Source of the DNA: JBNKFV01 sp050289485
Lineage (GTDB): Bacteria > Pseudomonadota > Gammaproteobacteria > Pseudomonadales > Cellvibrionaceae
NCBI GenBank assembly: GCA_050289485.1
Contig: JBNKFV010000015.1
Location: forward strand, 1 to 64,000
Length of the DNA stretch: 64,000 nucleotides
Direction of reading: 5' to 3'
Made by a program: the position numbers and the translations under genes. The notes under the pieces were generated by a model, which worked only from the letters and a program-made list of their open reading frames with translations, made no database searches and was not told where the DNA came from. Shown here one piece after another: positions 33,345-42,522 of this stretch. Within the stretch, counting starts at the first letter, position 1; each line of letters starts with the position of its first letter.

Positions 33345-35696
33345 ATGTCAGGTAGCAATAACGTTGTGTCCTTAAACAAGGAAAAAGCTGTCGCGCGAGC
33401 CAAGCTGGCGCGTATGTCGGCGCCTGTGCACATGTTGCAGGAGAAGTCGCGCTTAATGTTGCAGAGGCTGCTGCAAACTTTGTTTGATAATACCGATGAC
33501 GCCTTATTTGAACTGGCTGATAAGGCTGGCTCCAATATGGATCAAAATATTTATTTCGAATCCATGCGCGAGGTGCGCGTATGCCGTCGCGATATTGAAA
33601 GCCAGTTTATTGAATCGCTTACTGATGCCTTCGCTGCGGTGGCAATGCAGCAGGGTGATGTTTCGCCTGCGTCTGACAACGATCTCAGCCAGTACAATAT
33701 TAACGACCTGGCCCTGGTGCAAAACGATGAACTAGAAGAAGTCGTGGCGGTAGACAGTATGGTGAACCGCGCCAATAATCTTTACGGCGAAAAGGTTCAA
33801 CACTTGGGTATGCGTATCGATAGCCTGGTACCGCAAAAAATTTACCAGAAAAACAATCCTCTGGGGCCCGACGTTATCTGCCGTGCGTTTGCCTGCGCCA
33901 TCAAACCTCTTGAGATAGATATCAAAGCCAAACTGGTGCTATTGAAATTGTTCGACAAGCACTTGCTGACGCAATTAAACAAGTTTTATCAGGTGTGTAA
34001 TCAGTTACTGATCGAGCACAATATTCTGCCCTCAATGCGATCCGGTAAATCGGCGGGTAACCAAAGGCGTGCAGCGCCGGCTCCAGGTTCGACAGTGGGC
34101 AGGGCGGCAGCCGCCGCAGGTCAGACTCGCGCCGATGATTCTGATATGGGTTTACAAGGCGCGCCCTTTAGCGGCGGTGACGCGGCTGTACACAATGCGC
34201 AGGATGGCAGTGTGCTACAGGTGTTGCGCGGTTTGATGCCCGAACATGAGAGCAATGACAAGTTGGTATTAAGAAGCGGCGGTGGCAGAGGCTCAGGTGC
34301 AGCACTGCCAGCCACTGAGTTGGTGTCGGCATTGTCGCAAATGCAGCACCAGTATACCGCGGCAGCGTCAGAAATGGTGGCGGGCAAGCAGCTGAAAGCA
34401 GCTATTGAAAACTATATCGCCGCGCAAAAGCCCAGCGCGCGTATTAATGAGCTTGATGACGACGTGATCAATCTGGTGAATATGCTGTTTGAGTTTATTC
34501 TCGACGATCACACGCTGGCTGCCCCTATGAAAGCCCTGTTGGGGCGCCTGCAAATTCCTATTCTCAAAGTCGCCATTGCGGATAAATCCTTTTTCAGCAA
34601 AGGCGGTCACCCGGCTCGCCGACTGTTAAACGAAATGTCGGCAGCCGCGGTGGGTTGGCTCGATGAAGGCAAAGAGCGCGATCCCCTTTACGAGAAAATC
34701 AATACTATCGTACAGACCTTGCTTACCGAGTTTGAAGACGATGTGAGTATTTTCGGCACCCTGCTTACCGACTTTGTGTCGTTTATCGAGAAAGAGCGTC
34801 GTCGGGCATCGATTCTTGAACAGCGCACTCTTGATGCGGAGGATGGCAAGGCCAAAGCAGAATATGCTCGCCATATTGTTGCCGCGCATATTGAAGAGCT
34901 GCTAGGCGGGCAAGTATTACCTGCGGCAGCAGATAAATTACTGCGCGACGCTTGGGGCAATGTTATGTTTCTGATTGCCCTTAAAGAGGGAACCGAGAGC
35001 CACGCCTGGAAAAATGCAACGGTAACCGCCCGAGACCTGATTTGGAGCTTGGCTGCACCGTTGGCACCGGGTGAGCGCACCCAGTTGTTAAAACTGGTGC
35101 CGGATTTGCTCAAGCGGTTGCGCGCGGGGCTCGACAGTATTTCTTACAACCCCTTTGAAATGACCGAGCTGTTCAAGGCACTCGAAAAACTGCATCTGGA
35201 ACGCATACGCGGTAAAAGCGTGGTGCCTGATACAGCTGAACCTGCCGCGGCGGCGCCTGTCGCACCAGAACCCCCCACGTTGTCTGTCGCTGTTGAAGTG
35301 CCCGAACCGGAGTCGGTGGCAGAAACACCGGCTGCGCAGAGTGCTGCGCCAGTACAGAACGAGACTAAATCGGCCGCAGCTGACGAAGCCAGTGAAGTCG
35401 ACAAAGTGTATTTACAGCAGGTGGACAATCTGGCCCAAGGTGCCTGGTTTGAAATGACGGATACCGGTGGTGGTGTGTATCGTTGCCGTTTGGCCGCCGT
35501 ATTAAAGCAGGTGGGTAAATACATTTTCGTGAATCGCAGTGGTGTGAAGGTGGCTGAGGAAACTCGCGAAAGCCTGGCATTGCTGCTGAAATCCGGTCGT
35601 CTGAATACCCTTAACGACGGTGTACTGTTTGACCGTGCCCTCGAATCTGTTATCAGCAGCTTGCGGCAAACCCGCTCTGGATCCCGCACCTCATAA
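33345..35696 (+). CDS. DUF1631 family protein
   Basis: A 783-residue cytoplasmic protein of family DUF1631 (some databases mislabel it thymidine phosphorylase). Helical segments cover about 20-240. A Gly/Ala-rich linker (about 240-320) leads to a long helical middle (about 330-620), an Ala/Pro/Glu-rich linker (about 625-690) and a conserved C-terminal beta domain (about 695-780, GAWFEMTDTGGGVYRCRLAA, then KYIFVNRSGVKVAE) reminiscent of PilZ-like folds. The start is ATG 33345 with GGGAG upstream; an in-frame TTG lies 15 nt earlier. Function is not established; the C-terminal fold makes c-di-GMP signalling a guess. Confidence 0.88.
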   Translation: MSGSNNVVSLNKEKAVARAKLARMSAPVHMLQEKSRLMLQRLLQTLFDNTDDALFELADKAGSNMDQNIYFESMREVRVCRRDIESQFIESLTDAFAAVAMQQGDVSPASDNDLSQYNINDLALVQNDELEEVVAVDSMVNRANNLYGEKVQHLGMRIDSLVPQKIYQKNNPLGPDVICRAFACAIKPLEIDIKAKLVLLKLFDKHLLTQLNKFYQVCNQLLIEHNILPSMRSGKSAGNQRRAAPAPGSTVGRAAAAAGQTRADDSDMGLQGAPFSGGDAAVHNAQDGSVLQVLRGLMPEHESNDKLVLRSGGGRGSGAALPATELVSALSQMQHQYTAAASEMVAGKQLKAAIENYIAAQKPSARINELDDDVINLVNMLFEFILDDHTLAAPMKALLGRLQIPILKVAIADKSFFSKGGHPARRLLNEMSAAAVGWLDEGKERDPLYEKINTIVQTLLTEFEDDVSIFGTLLTDFVSFIEKERRRASILEQRTLDAEDGKAKAEYARHIVAAHIEELLGGQVLPAAADKLLRDAWGNVMFLIALKEGTESHAWKNATVTARDLIWSLAAPLAPGERTQLLKLVPDLLKRLRAGLDSISYNPFEMTELFKALEKLHLERIRGKSVVPDTAEPAAAAPVAPEPPTLSVAVEVPEPESVAETPAAQSAAPVQNETKSAAADEASEVDKVYLQQVDNLAQGAWFEMTDTGGGVYRCRLAAVLKQVGKYIFVNRSGVKVAEETRESLALLLKSGRLNTLNDGVLFDRALESVISSLRQTRSGSRTS

Positions 35697-35709
35697 CTGT
35701 TTGTTTCCA

Positions 35710-35735
35710 GGGCCCGCCTGTTCGTGTGCGGGCCT
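35710..35735 (+). terminator. Terminator after the DUF1631 gene
   Basis: The stem GGCCCGC/GCGGGCC with a 10-nt loop is followed by TGCTTTGTT, 14 nt past the stop. Confidence 0.6.
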
Positions 35736-35819
35736 GCTTTGTTCCCAGCCCGCTTCTGTGGTTGAATGAGCCTTTATTGAATTTGAATAAGCGGCTATGC
35801 CCTAGCGGAATCTGATTTC

Positions 35820-36365
35820 ATGCACATTAACAACGGCTGGTTCGACCAATGCCGCTCTGTACCGTCACCTAATTTTAATCAGAGGCCGGATCCGGCCGAT
35901 ATCAGCTTGTTGGTGATACATAGCATCAGTTTGCCGCCACGCCAATTTGGCAGCAGCCATATCGAACAATTTTTTTGTAACCGACTCGACAGGGCTGAAC
36001 ACCCGTACTTTGCCAGTATCTGTGATATGGAGGTGTCGAGCCATTTATTGATAGACAGGCAGGGTCAGCTGGTGCAATTTGTATCGCTGTTGGAGCGCGC
36101 ATGGCACGCGGGGCAATCGTGTTTCGAGCGGCGGAAAAACTGTAACGATTTCAGTATTGGTATTGAGTTGGAAGGCAGTGACGACGATCCCTTTACCGAT
36201 GCTCAGTATCAACAGTTAAGCGCAGTAACTCGTCGTATTATGTTGGCTTTCCCAGCGATAACGCCTGCGCGTATTGTTGGGCACAGCGATATTGCGCCGG
36301 GCCGCAAAACCGATCCAGGCCCTCACTTTGACTGGCAGCGGTTTCGCGATTCTCTGAATAACTAA
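35820..36365 (+). CDS. ampD: 1,6-anhydro-N-acetylmuramyl-L-alanine amidase AmpD
   Basis: A 181-residue zinc amidase that cleaves anhydromuramyl peptides during cell-wall recycling in the cytoplasm. Zinc ligands are visible as His in LLVIHSISLP, His in IVGHSDIAPGRKTDPGPHFD and Asp in the same motif. No signal peptide is present, as expected for AmpD. Its loss derepresses AmpC beta-lactamase in many species. It is followed 12 nt later by ampE. Confidence 0.95.
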   Translation: MHINNGWFDQCRSVPSPNFNQRPDPADISLLVIHSISLPPRQFGSSHIEQFFCNRLDRAEHPYFASICDMEVSSHLLIDRQGQLVQFVSLLERAWHAGQSCFERRKNCNDFSIGIELEGSDDDPFTDAQYQQLSAVTRRIMLAFPAITPARIVGHSDIAPGRKTDPGPHFDWQRFRDSLNN

Positions 36366-36377
36366 AATGAGGCGGGC

Positions 36378-37277
36378 ATGTTACTTCTTATTGTATTAAG
36401 TGTATTGGTGGTAGTGCAGTTTGGTGGCGTGGCCAATGGCCTACAGCACGATACCTGGTACAAAAAATTTGGCTATTGGCTTGCGCAGCAAGCGTACTTG
36501 AGTCAGTACCCTGAGCTGTGGGTACTGATTGCGGTGCTGGTGCCCACCACGGTGATTGTGCTGCTAGAGCATGTACTTTTTAACTATTCGCTGCTGCTGT
36601 ATTACCTGTTGTCGGTGGTTGTGTTGCTGTACTGCCTTGGGCGTGGCGAATTCAGTGTGCTGGTTGACAACTATTTTCGAGCTTACAACGAAAACGATTG
36701 GCAAAGAGGCGTAAGGGCAGCGCAAGCCTTGGATGTGAGTCAGCGTGCGGCAGAGGTTGCTGAAGGCGATTGGTGTGCCCTGAGTATACTGGTATTCAAG
36801 CGCGCCTGTTATCGCGGATTTGAGCGTTTGTTTGCTGTGTTTTTCTGGTACGTGGTGTTGGGGTTGGCCGGTGCGTTGTTATACCGGCTGGGAGTGTTGG
36901 CCATGTCGTTTCGTTATCAGGAAAGCCAGCGCCCCGGTGCCGACGAAGCCGCAATCTTGCAACAGATGCACACGGCGCAGCGTTTTGTGGGGTTGATGGA
37001 GTGGCCTGCCGTGCGTTTGCTGGGTCTATCGTTTGCGCTAACCGGTAATTTTGTCAGTTGCTTCAGCCATTGGCGCGATTGCTTTTGGAACGCCGAATGT
37101 AATACCACCGAGGTAATGTATCGCTATGTGCAGGGTGCTTTGTCGATAACACCGGAAGAGGCCGCAGCCTGTGACCCGGTGATTTCTCAGCAAGAGGCCG
37201 ACCTGTTGCAGCAACTGGTGTCGCGTACGCTGATTTTCTGGCTTAGCGTGTTGGCGGTTGTGTACTTGTTTCTTTAA
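36378..37277 (+). CDS. ampE: AmpE family inner-membrane protein
   Basis: A 299-residue polytopic membrane protein with hydrophobic segments at the N-terminus, near 48-90, near 150-175 and at the extreme C-terminus. Family-like motifs include EFSVLVDNYFRAYNENDW, FERLFAVFFWYVVLGLAGAL and GNFVSCFSHWRDCFW. AmpE is thought to act as a sensory or accessory membrane protein with AmpD in beta-lactamase induction; the mechanism is unclear. It forms the ampDE pair with the preceding gene. Confidence 0.9.
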   Translation: MLLLIVLSVLVVVQFGGVANGLQHDTWYKKFGYWLAQQAYLSQYPELWVLIAVLVPTTVIVLLEHVLFNYSLLLYYLLSVVVLLYCLGRGEFSVLVDNYFRAYNENDWQRGVRAAQALDVSQRAAEVAEGDWCALSILVFKRACYRGFERLFAVFFWYVVLGLAGALLYRLGVLAMSFRYQESQRPGADEAAILQQMHTAQRFVGLMEWPAVRLLGLSFALTGNFVSCFSHWRDCFWNAECNTTEVMYRYVQGALSITPEEAAACDPVISQQEADLLQQLVSRTLIFWLSVLAVVYLFL

Positions 37278-37312
37278 CTGCTGTTTTACGAAAGTAAGTT
37301 GTTCGCTACGTA

Positions 37313-38188
37313 TTATTTCTTGAAGTAACTATTTCTGTCAGGAGCTGGCATTTTGGTCGGCTCCAGGCTCTCTTTAATCTGTCGCAAATGCTGCTCAATA
37401 ATGGGCCCCCGTAGTTGCGATAGGCCGGTGGCCAGAATATCGATAACCGTTAAAATACTCATCCGCGTAGCCATGGGTACATACACGGTAGTATCTTCCA
37501 GCTCGCTGCTTGAGGTAATGACTAACTGACACGTTTTAGCCAGTGGTGAGGCAGGGTCGGTAATCGCGATTACCTTGGCGCCGCTGGCTTTTGCGACTTC
37601 AGCGGTTTCGATCATGGTACGGGTGCGGCCGGTAAACGACAAAAACAAAATCACCGTATCCCGGTTGGCTGCGGCCGCCGCCATGCGTTGTTTGAGGGTG
37701 TCTTCGTAGGCAATGCAGGGAGTGCCCAGGCGAAAAAAACGATGTTGTGCATCGTGGGCGATAGAGGCGCAGCCGCCCATGCCAAAAATCATGATATTTT
37801 TGGCCCGGTGCAAATGGTGGATCACCTGGCTAATGGTTTCCTGCTCAAGCTGGCCACGCATATACTCCAGGGCCGCCATGTTGGCGTCGATCAGCTTGTT
37901 GATCACCGTGGAGATTTTATCATCGGCCGCTACCGCTTGAGTGAGGTAAGAGCCTTTGGCGTCTACCAGGCTGCGCGCCAGCTGCATTTTAAACTCGGGA
38001 AAGCTCTTATACCCTAAGGCTTTGCAGAGACGTGAAATCATCGGGTCGCTAACCTGCGCACGGCGCGCCAGCTCAGCTGTGGTAGCATGCACAATCGTGT
38101 AAGGATCGGCTAGAATCACCTTGGCGATACGTCGTTCTGCCCGGCTGAGTTCTTCCATTGTGCTTTGTAATTTTTTAAGTACCTGCAT
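37313..38188 (-). CDS. hexR: RpiR-family regulator of sugar catabolism (HexR-like)
   Basis: A 291-residue regulator. The N-terminal RpiR helix-turn-helix (about 1-75, TTAELARRAQVSDPMISRLC) is followed by a SIS phosphosugar-binding domain (about 125-255, MIFGMGGCASIAHDAQHRFF, then SFTGRTRTMIE). HexR binds KDPG and represses Entner-Doudoroff and central carbon genes in pseudomonads and Shewanella. The gene is divergent from pgi, which fits control of glucose-phosphate metabolism. The family is firm; the specific name is well supported by sequence and context. Confidence 0.88.
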   Translation of the reverse strand: MQVLKKLQSTMEELSRAERRIAKVILADPYTIVHATTAELARRAQVSDPMISRLCKALGYKSFPEFKMQLARSLVDAKGSYLTQAVAADDKISTVINKLIDANMAALEYMRGQLEQETISQVIHHLHRAKNIMIFGMGGCASIAHDAQHRFFRLGTPCIAYEDTLKQRMAAAAANRDTVILFLSFTGRTRTMIETAEVAKASGAKVIAITDPASPLAKTCQLVITSSSELEDTTVYVPMATRMSILTVIDILATGLSQLRGPIIEQHLRQIKESLEPTKMPAPDRNSYFKK

Positions 38189-38230
38189 AAACTATGGGCC
38201 GCGCTGCCAACGTATGTAATAAAGAATCAA

Positions 38231-38264
38231 TGACAATGCCTATAGACTATTCATGGTATTGTCA
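38231..38264. promoter_or_regulatory. Inverted repeat in the hexR promoter region
   Basis: The arms TGACAATGCC and GGTATTGTCA (one mismatch) are separated by 14 nt, starting 43 nt before the hexR start codon. The spacing and position suit a dimeric regulator, possibly HexR autoregulation. A match to a published HexR box was not established. Confidence 0.4.
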
Positions 38265-38434
38265 TAAATCAACGAGACAGGGCCTCAATAGCCCTGCATA
38301 AGCATTTTACCGTTTTTCAACCGCTTGCTAACCGGTGCTATAGGACATTACTTTTGCGCGTTTACTTCTCGCGGTCGCACCCTATGTGGTGTGCCAGGAG
38401 TAATGGGTGGTCGCGCAGTATGTTATTTACCCGA

Positions 38435-38595
38435 CGACAAAATAGACCTCCTTATCTATTTTGTCGCACGCCTTGGAAATACCTGCGGAATCTTACGAAA
38501 TCCCTTGCATTTCCAAGGCTTACATTGGCCTGCTGCCAAAGGCGGCGCGTCCGTGCGCCGCTTATTAACCCGACAATAATATTCGCCGGGTTAAT
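38435..38595. repeat. Array of four hairpins upstream of pgi
   Basis: The stretch between hexR and pgi has no gene but four consecutive inverted repeats: a perfect 12-bp stem CGACAAAATAGA/TCTATTTTGTCG (38435-38466); a 10-bp stem CCTTGGAAAT/ATTTCCAAGG (38471-38518); GCGGCGC/GCGCCGC (38543-38561); and TTAACCCG/CGGGTTAA (38565-38594). The last two (38541-38595) form a dispersed repeat. Bases 38553-38581 are identical to 62938-62966 on the opposite strand. The array ends about 37 nt before the pgi ATG and would lie in its leader or promoter. Confidence 0.75.
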
Positions 38596-38631
38596 GGCAC
38601 ACTATTTTGGGATGAGTCACTGGATTGAATT

Positions 38632-40293
38632 ATGAATGTAAAAAATGATGCACTGGTAAACGCTTTTAATCACTCCGCCGTTGATCAGGCCTGGGCAACC
38701 CTGAAGCGTTTGCGCGATCAATACGCCAATATCGACATGCGCACCTTGTTTGCCGATGATCCAAGTCGTGCAGACACCTTCTCTGCAGCGGCTGCAGGCT
38801 TACATCTGGATTATTCCAAGCACCTGATTAACAGCGATATTTTTTCTGCTCTAGTGGCGTTAGCCAACGCTGCCAATCTGCCTAATGCCATCAAATTGTT
38901 ACTATCCGGCGAACCAGTAAACCATACGGAAGGGCGAGCAGCCCTGCATACCCTGTTGCGTGGCGGTGCTACGGGTACGCATGAGGCCGCCAAAGACGTT
39001 ACCGATACATTGGCGCGTATGGGCGAGCTGGTTACAGCGGTGCATTCCGGGCAGCGCACAGGTTACAGTGGCCAGGCTTTCACTGATGTGGTGAACATCG
39101 GTATTGGTGGTTCCGACCTGGGCCCAGCTATGGCGGTTGATGCGCTTACACCCTATCAACACCCCGGGATTCGTGCACATTTTGTATCAAACGTTGACCC
39201 TAACCATCTTACCAACACGTTGGCACGACTTAATCCAGCGACCACCCTGTTTGTGATTGCCTCAAAAACCTTTACCACCATTGAAACGCTCACCAATGCC
39301 GAAGCGGCCCGTGATTGGCTGCGCGCCAGTGCGCCTGCCAATACCGATTTGGCCAACCACTTTGTGGCCGTATCAACCAACATCCCCGGTGCCAATGCGT
39401 TTGGTATCAGTACCGAATCGGTATACCCCATGTGGGATTGGGTAGGTGGGCGTTATTCCTTGTGGTCTGCCATTGGTTTGCCCATTGCACTGGCCTGCGG
39501 TATGGAAAACTTCACCCGCATGCTTAAGGGCGGTAAAGCTATGGACGAACATTTTGGCAGTGCCGAGCTGGCAAACAACCTGCCTGTGATCATGGCGCTG
39601 CTGGAAGTCTGGTATGTCAATTTCTGGGATGCGCAGCCGCAAGTGATTTTGCCTTACGAGCAAAACCTCGAAAAATTCCCTGCGTTTTTGCAGCAGTTAA
39701 CCATGGAAAGTAACGGCAAATCTGCCATGCGCGACGGCACGCCGGTTGCCCGTGGTACCTGCCCCATCGTGTGGGGTGCACCCGGCACCAATGGCCAGCA
39801 CTCTTTCCACCAGTTGTTGCACCAAGGCACCTGGTTGATCCCTGCAGACTTTATTGTGCCCTGGCGTTCACACACCGCATTGGCCAACCAGCATATGATT
39901 TTGGTGGCCAACTGTTTGGCACAAACACAGGTGTTACTCACCGGTAAAACCGAGAGCGAAGCCTACAACGATCTCGTCGAATCAGGCATGGCTGCCGATG
40001 AAGCCAAAGCGCTTGCACCCCACAAAGTGCAGCCAGGCAATCGCCCCAGCAGTTTGATTTCGTTTCAACAAACAACACCGGAAGTGCTCGGTGCATTGAT
40101 CGCGTTATACGAACACAAAGTGTTTGTCTCCAGTGTGATATGGAACATCAATGCCTTCGATCAATGGGGCGTAGAGCTGGGCAAAAAAATTGGCAAAAGC
40201 ATTATGACTGCGTTGACCGAAGCCGATCACCAGCCCTCGTTTGATGCGTCTACCGAAGCGGCAATTGCGCGTTATCGCAGTGCGGGTGATTAA
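38632..40293 (+). CDS. pgi: Glucose-6-phosphate isomerase
   Basis: A 553-residue cytoplasmic enzyme interconverting glucose-6-phosphate and fructose-6-phosphate. Conserved motifs are NIGIGGSDLGPAMAV, the family signature DWVGGRYSLWSAIGLP and the C-terminal VIWNINAFDQWGVELGK. Length is normal. It is divergent from hexR and followed by a strong terminator. Confidence 0.97.
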   Translation: MNVKNDALVNAFNHSAVDQAWATLKRLRDQYANIDMRTLFADDPSRADTFSAAAAGLHLDYSKHLINSDIFSALVALANAANLPNAIKLLLSGEPVNHTEGRAALHTLLRGGATGTHEAAKDVTDTLARMGELVTAVHSGQRTGYSGQAFTDVVNIGIGGSDLGPAMAVDALTPYQHPGIRAHFVSNVDPNHLTNTLARLNPATTLFVIASKTFTTIETLTNAEAARDWLRASAPANTDLANHFVAVSTNIPGANAFGISTESVYPMWDWVGGRYSLWSAIGLPIALACGMENFTRMLKGGKAMDEHFGSAELANNLPVIMALLEVWYVNFWDAQPQVILPYEQNLEKFPAFLQQLTMESNGKSAMRDGTPVARGTCPIVWGAPGTNGQHSFHQLLHQGTWLIPADFIVPWRSHTALANQHMILVANCLAQTQVLLTGKTESEAYNDLVESGMAADEAKALAPHKVQPGNRPSSLISFQQTTPEVLGALIALYEHKVFVSSVIWNINAFDQWGVELGKKIGKSIMTALTEADHQPSFDASTEAAIARYRSAGD

Positions 40294-40323
40294 CCCGTTT
40301 AATCGATGTACTCGATCCAAACA

Positions 40324-40349
40324 CAAGCCCGCTTATCGCGGGCTTTTTT
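40324..40349 (+). terminator. pgi terminator
   Basis: The stem AAGCCCGC/GCGGGCTT with a 5-nt loop is followed by a T run, 31 nt past the pgi stop. Confidence 0.9.
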
Positions 40350-40579
40350 GTTTGCTTTTGTTTCATCAGTGTTGGTGTGCCCCTACTATCTGGTTGGTGG
40401 GCGTTGGAAAAAGAAGGTTTTAGTTTTCGAAAAAAACTTCCGAATACCAATTTTTCGCTCACTTGATTTCTCTCTTTATCACAGTGTTAATTTTTTTATT
40501 TTTAATAGTGAGTCTGTCGAAGATTGAGTAAAGGAAAAAAGCGGTGGGTTTATTTAATAAACTTCAGCGTTATGAGCTG

Positions 40580-41027
40580 GTTCACTGCGGGTGGTGTTCT
40601 CAATCGATCAGGCGAATAATCAGTGGGGTCAAATCAGTGGGGTCACCCATAAGTCGTAAGCTGTCAACAGGGCAATAGAATATGAAGTGGCACCACCCCA
40701 GCGTTTTTTTTGATTGGCCTCTATGTTATGCGCCCGGTTTTGTTTGTCTGTGCTACTTCATGAATGAAGTGCTTCAGTCACCCATCAGGATTAAGGCTTC
40801 TAGCGTTGCCCTTTGGCAGGTTAGCTAACGCCCTTGGTAGATTACTACCCCATCAAAGGGGTCAGAGCCCTTTAGATTTTGAGCCCTTTAGATTTTTCTT
40901 TGTATTTTCTATGGCTGCTTGCCGCATATATCAGCCAAAAACCGGTTGTCGTAGAGTTTGAGGTTTGAAAATTACCGACTGAGAGTACTGTTCACTATGG
41001 GTGGGGTTATCAATCGATCAGGCGAAT
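40580..41027. repeat. Direct repeats and tandem motifs in a gene-poor stretch
   Basis: The roughly 780 bases between pgi and tRNA-Met contain no convincing gene. A 38-bp sequence ending CAATCGATCAGGCGAAT occurs at 40580-40617 and again at 40990-41027 (34 of 38 identical). Between them lie two copies of CAGTGGGGTCA (40621-40631, 40635-40645) and a tandem GAGCCCTTTAGATTTT (40865-40880, 40881-40896) preceded by AAAGGGGTCA. The GGGGTCAGAGCCCTTT type of string is, from memory, common near REP-type or RAYT transposon remnants. This is probably a decayed mobile element. Confidence 0.6.
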
Positions 41028-41072
41028 GCCTATCCCCGGTTAATGGGGTAGAACTCTTATGCAGAGATAAAA

Positions 41073-41149
<77 letters not shown>

Positions 41150-41272
41150 ATAATGTCAGTGCCGAACGGCAACTGTCGAGGGCGCGAATTATCCCGAACC
41201 CCAAGAGGGGTGTCAAGAGGTTGTGCCAGGAAAAAGTTGGCTTTTTTCAACGTGTTAGCGGTTGTTCGGGTT

Positions 41273-41291
41273 CCGAGGCCTAAGGCCTCGG
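41273..41291. other. Perfect hairpin after the CZB chemoreceptor gene
   Basis: The stem CCGAGGCC/GGCCTCGG with loop TAA lies 24 nt past the chemoreceptor stop on the minus strand. It is GC-rich but lacks a T run, so it is a possible rho-dependent or weak terminator. Confidence 0.45.
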
Positions 41292-41314
41292 GCCGGGGGG
41301 GATGTTGAGGTGGG

Positions 41315-42394
41315 TTAGATATTTCTGGCCATGCGGTCGAGGGCCTCTATCACTGCGCTACAGGCGCGCTCCATATCTTTAAGGCTGTTCTCCGTGGCGG
41401 TCTCATCGCCGTTGGCGGCGTGTTGCAGTGCCTCACTGCCAGCCCCGTGCATGTTCTTGTGGGGCTCTTCCATGCTGCGGTAGTCACCAAGATGGCTGTA
41501 CTTACTGTGGCCTTCTCCCTCGTAATACCATTTGCCCAACTGGCAGTCGTGGTGTGACTTGATGGGGTGCTGGTACTGGCCGTTGGCGATGGCTTTATAA
41601 ATGGTACTTTTCCAGGCGAGCTGGTCCAGTTTGAGGGTTTGAATCTGGGCATGCTCTGATTCCGACGACAGGGTTTTTTGCATTTCCCGCGACATGTTCA
41701 GAGCGCTGGAAACACTCTCAATGATGCTTTGCGATGATTCATTGAGGGCGTCGCAGTGTTGCAGGGTATTGGTGATATTGTTGTCGGTGTTTTGTGTGTC
41801 GAGCTCAATTTTATCGACCAAATCGCCGATTTCTGCGGTAGCGTCGCGGGCCCTCTGGGCGAGAGCCCGTACTTCGTCGGCAACCACGGCAAAGCCTCGT
41901 CCTGCCTCACCGGCACGAGCGGCCTCAATAGCCGCATTCAGGGCGAGAAGGTTGGTTTGTTCTGATATGTTATTGATGATATCGGCAAACTTGGTGATTT
42001 CGGCCGCTGCGCCCTTAAGGTTGGCGACGCTGTCGTGACTGGCTCTGGCATCTTTGGTGATGCGGCTCAGGCCGTCGAGGGTGTTGCGCAGGCCTTCTTC
42101 GGTTTGATCGTATTCAAGCCCTGCGTCTTCCATGCGGTTTTTTTGGTCAACCAGCTTGCCGGTAGAACGCAAGAGATGTTGATGCACGCCATCCAGGCTT
42201 TCAAAACTGTCGATCAGGAGGTTTAGCTGGGTGCTGCCATGGCCTTTCTTTTGGCTGGCTTCAAGCTCTTGCTGCAACGTGGTGATTTGTTGTTTAAGGG
42301 CTTCGTTTTCGTCAAACAGGATGCTGTTGGTTTGCTCAAGCTTGCTGCACTGTTCTTCGAGGCTGGCCAATTGCTCTTTGTTCTTCCAAAACAT
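41315..42394 (-). CDS. Soluble chemoreceptor with C-terminal CZB domain
   Basis: A 359-residue cytoplasmic receptor without membrane segments. An N-terminal coiled coil (about 4-50) leads to a short MCP signalling hairpin containing NISEQTNLLALNAAIEAA and GRGFAVVADEVRALAQ. The C-terminal CZB zinc-binding domain (about 258-325) has CQLGKWYY and EPHKNMH. The usual first zinc-ligand position, the His of the family's DHxxWK motif, reads Gln (LDQLAWK), so zinc binding may be altered. CZB receptors sense hypochlorous acid or zinc in other bacteria. It is transcribed alone. Confidence 0.9.
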   Translation of the reverse strand: MFWKNKEQLASLEEQCSKLEQTNSILFDENEALKQQITTLQQELEASQKKGHGSTQLNLLIDSFESLDGVHQHLLRSTGKLVDQKNRMEDAGLEYDQTEEGLRNTLDGLSRITKDARASHDSVANLKGAAAEITKFADIINNISEQTNLLALNAAIEAARAGEAGRGFAVVADEVRALAQRARDATAEIGDLVDKIELDTQNTDNNITNTLQHCDALNESSQSIIESVSSALNMSREMQKTLSSESEHAQIQTLKLDQLAWKSTIYKAIANGQYQHPIKSHHDCQLGKWYYEGEGHSKYSHLGDYRSMEEPHKNMHGAGSEALQHAANGDETATENSLKDMERACSAVIEALDRMARNI

Positions 42395-42495
42395 GGTGGT
42401 TGTCCGCCTTGTTATATTGCCGTGGTTTTGATTTTATCGGCAAGTATAGCTAGGGCTAAAGCAAATTGTTTGAATAGAGCATAAATAAGCAGAGT

Positions 42496-42514
42496 GGGGC
42501 GGCTTATCCGCCCC
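42496..42514 (-). terminator. Hairpin after ychF
   Basis: The stem GGGGCGG/CCGCCCC with a 5-nt loop lies 9 nt past the ychF stop. No T run follows directly, so termination strength is uncertain. Confidence 0.45.
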
Positions 42515-42522
42515 TGAGGTCG

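Noticed and set aside
38325..38635. Short open frames between hexR and pgi
   Set aside because: They overlap the hairpin array, have no family resemblance and lack ribosome sites.
40580..41027. CRISPR array
   Set aside because: The direct repeats are only two copies, 410 bp apart, without regular spacers. No cas gene is present anywhere in the window.
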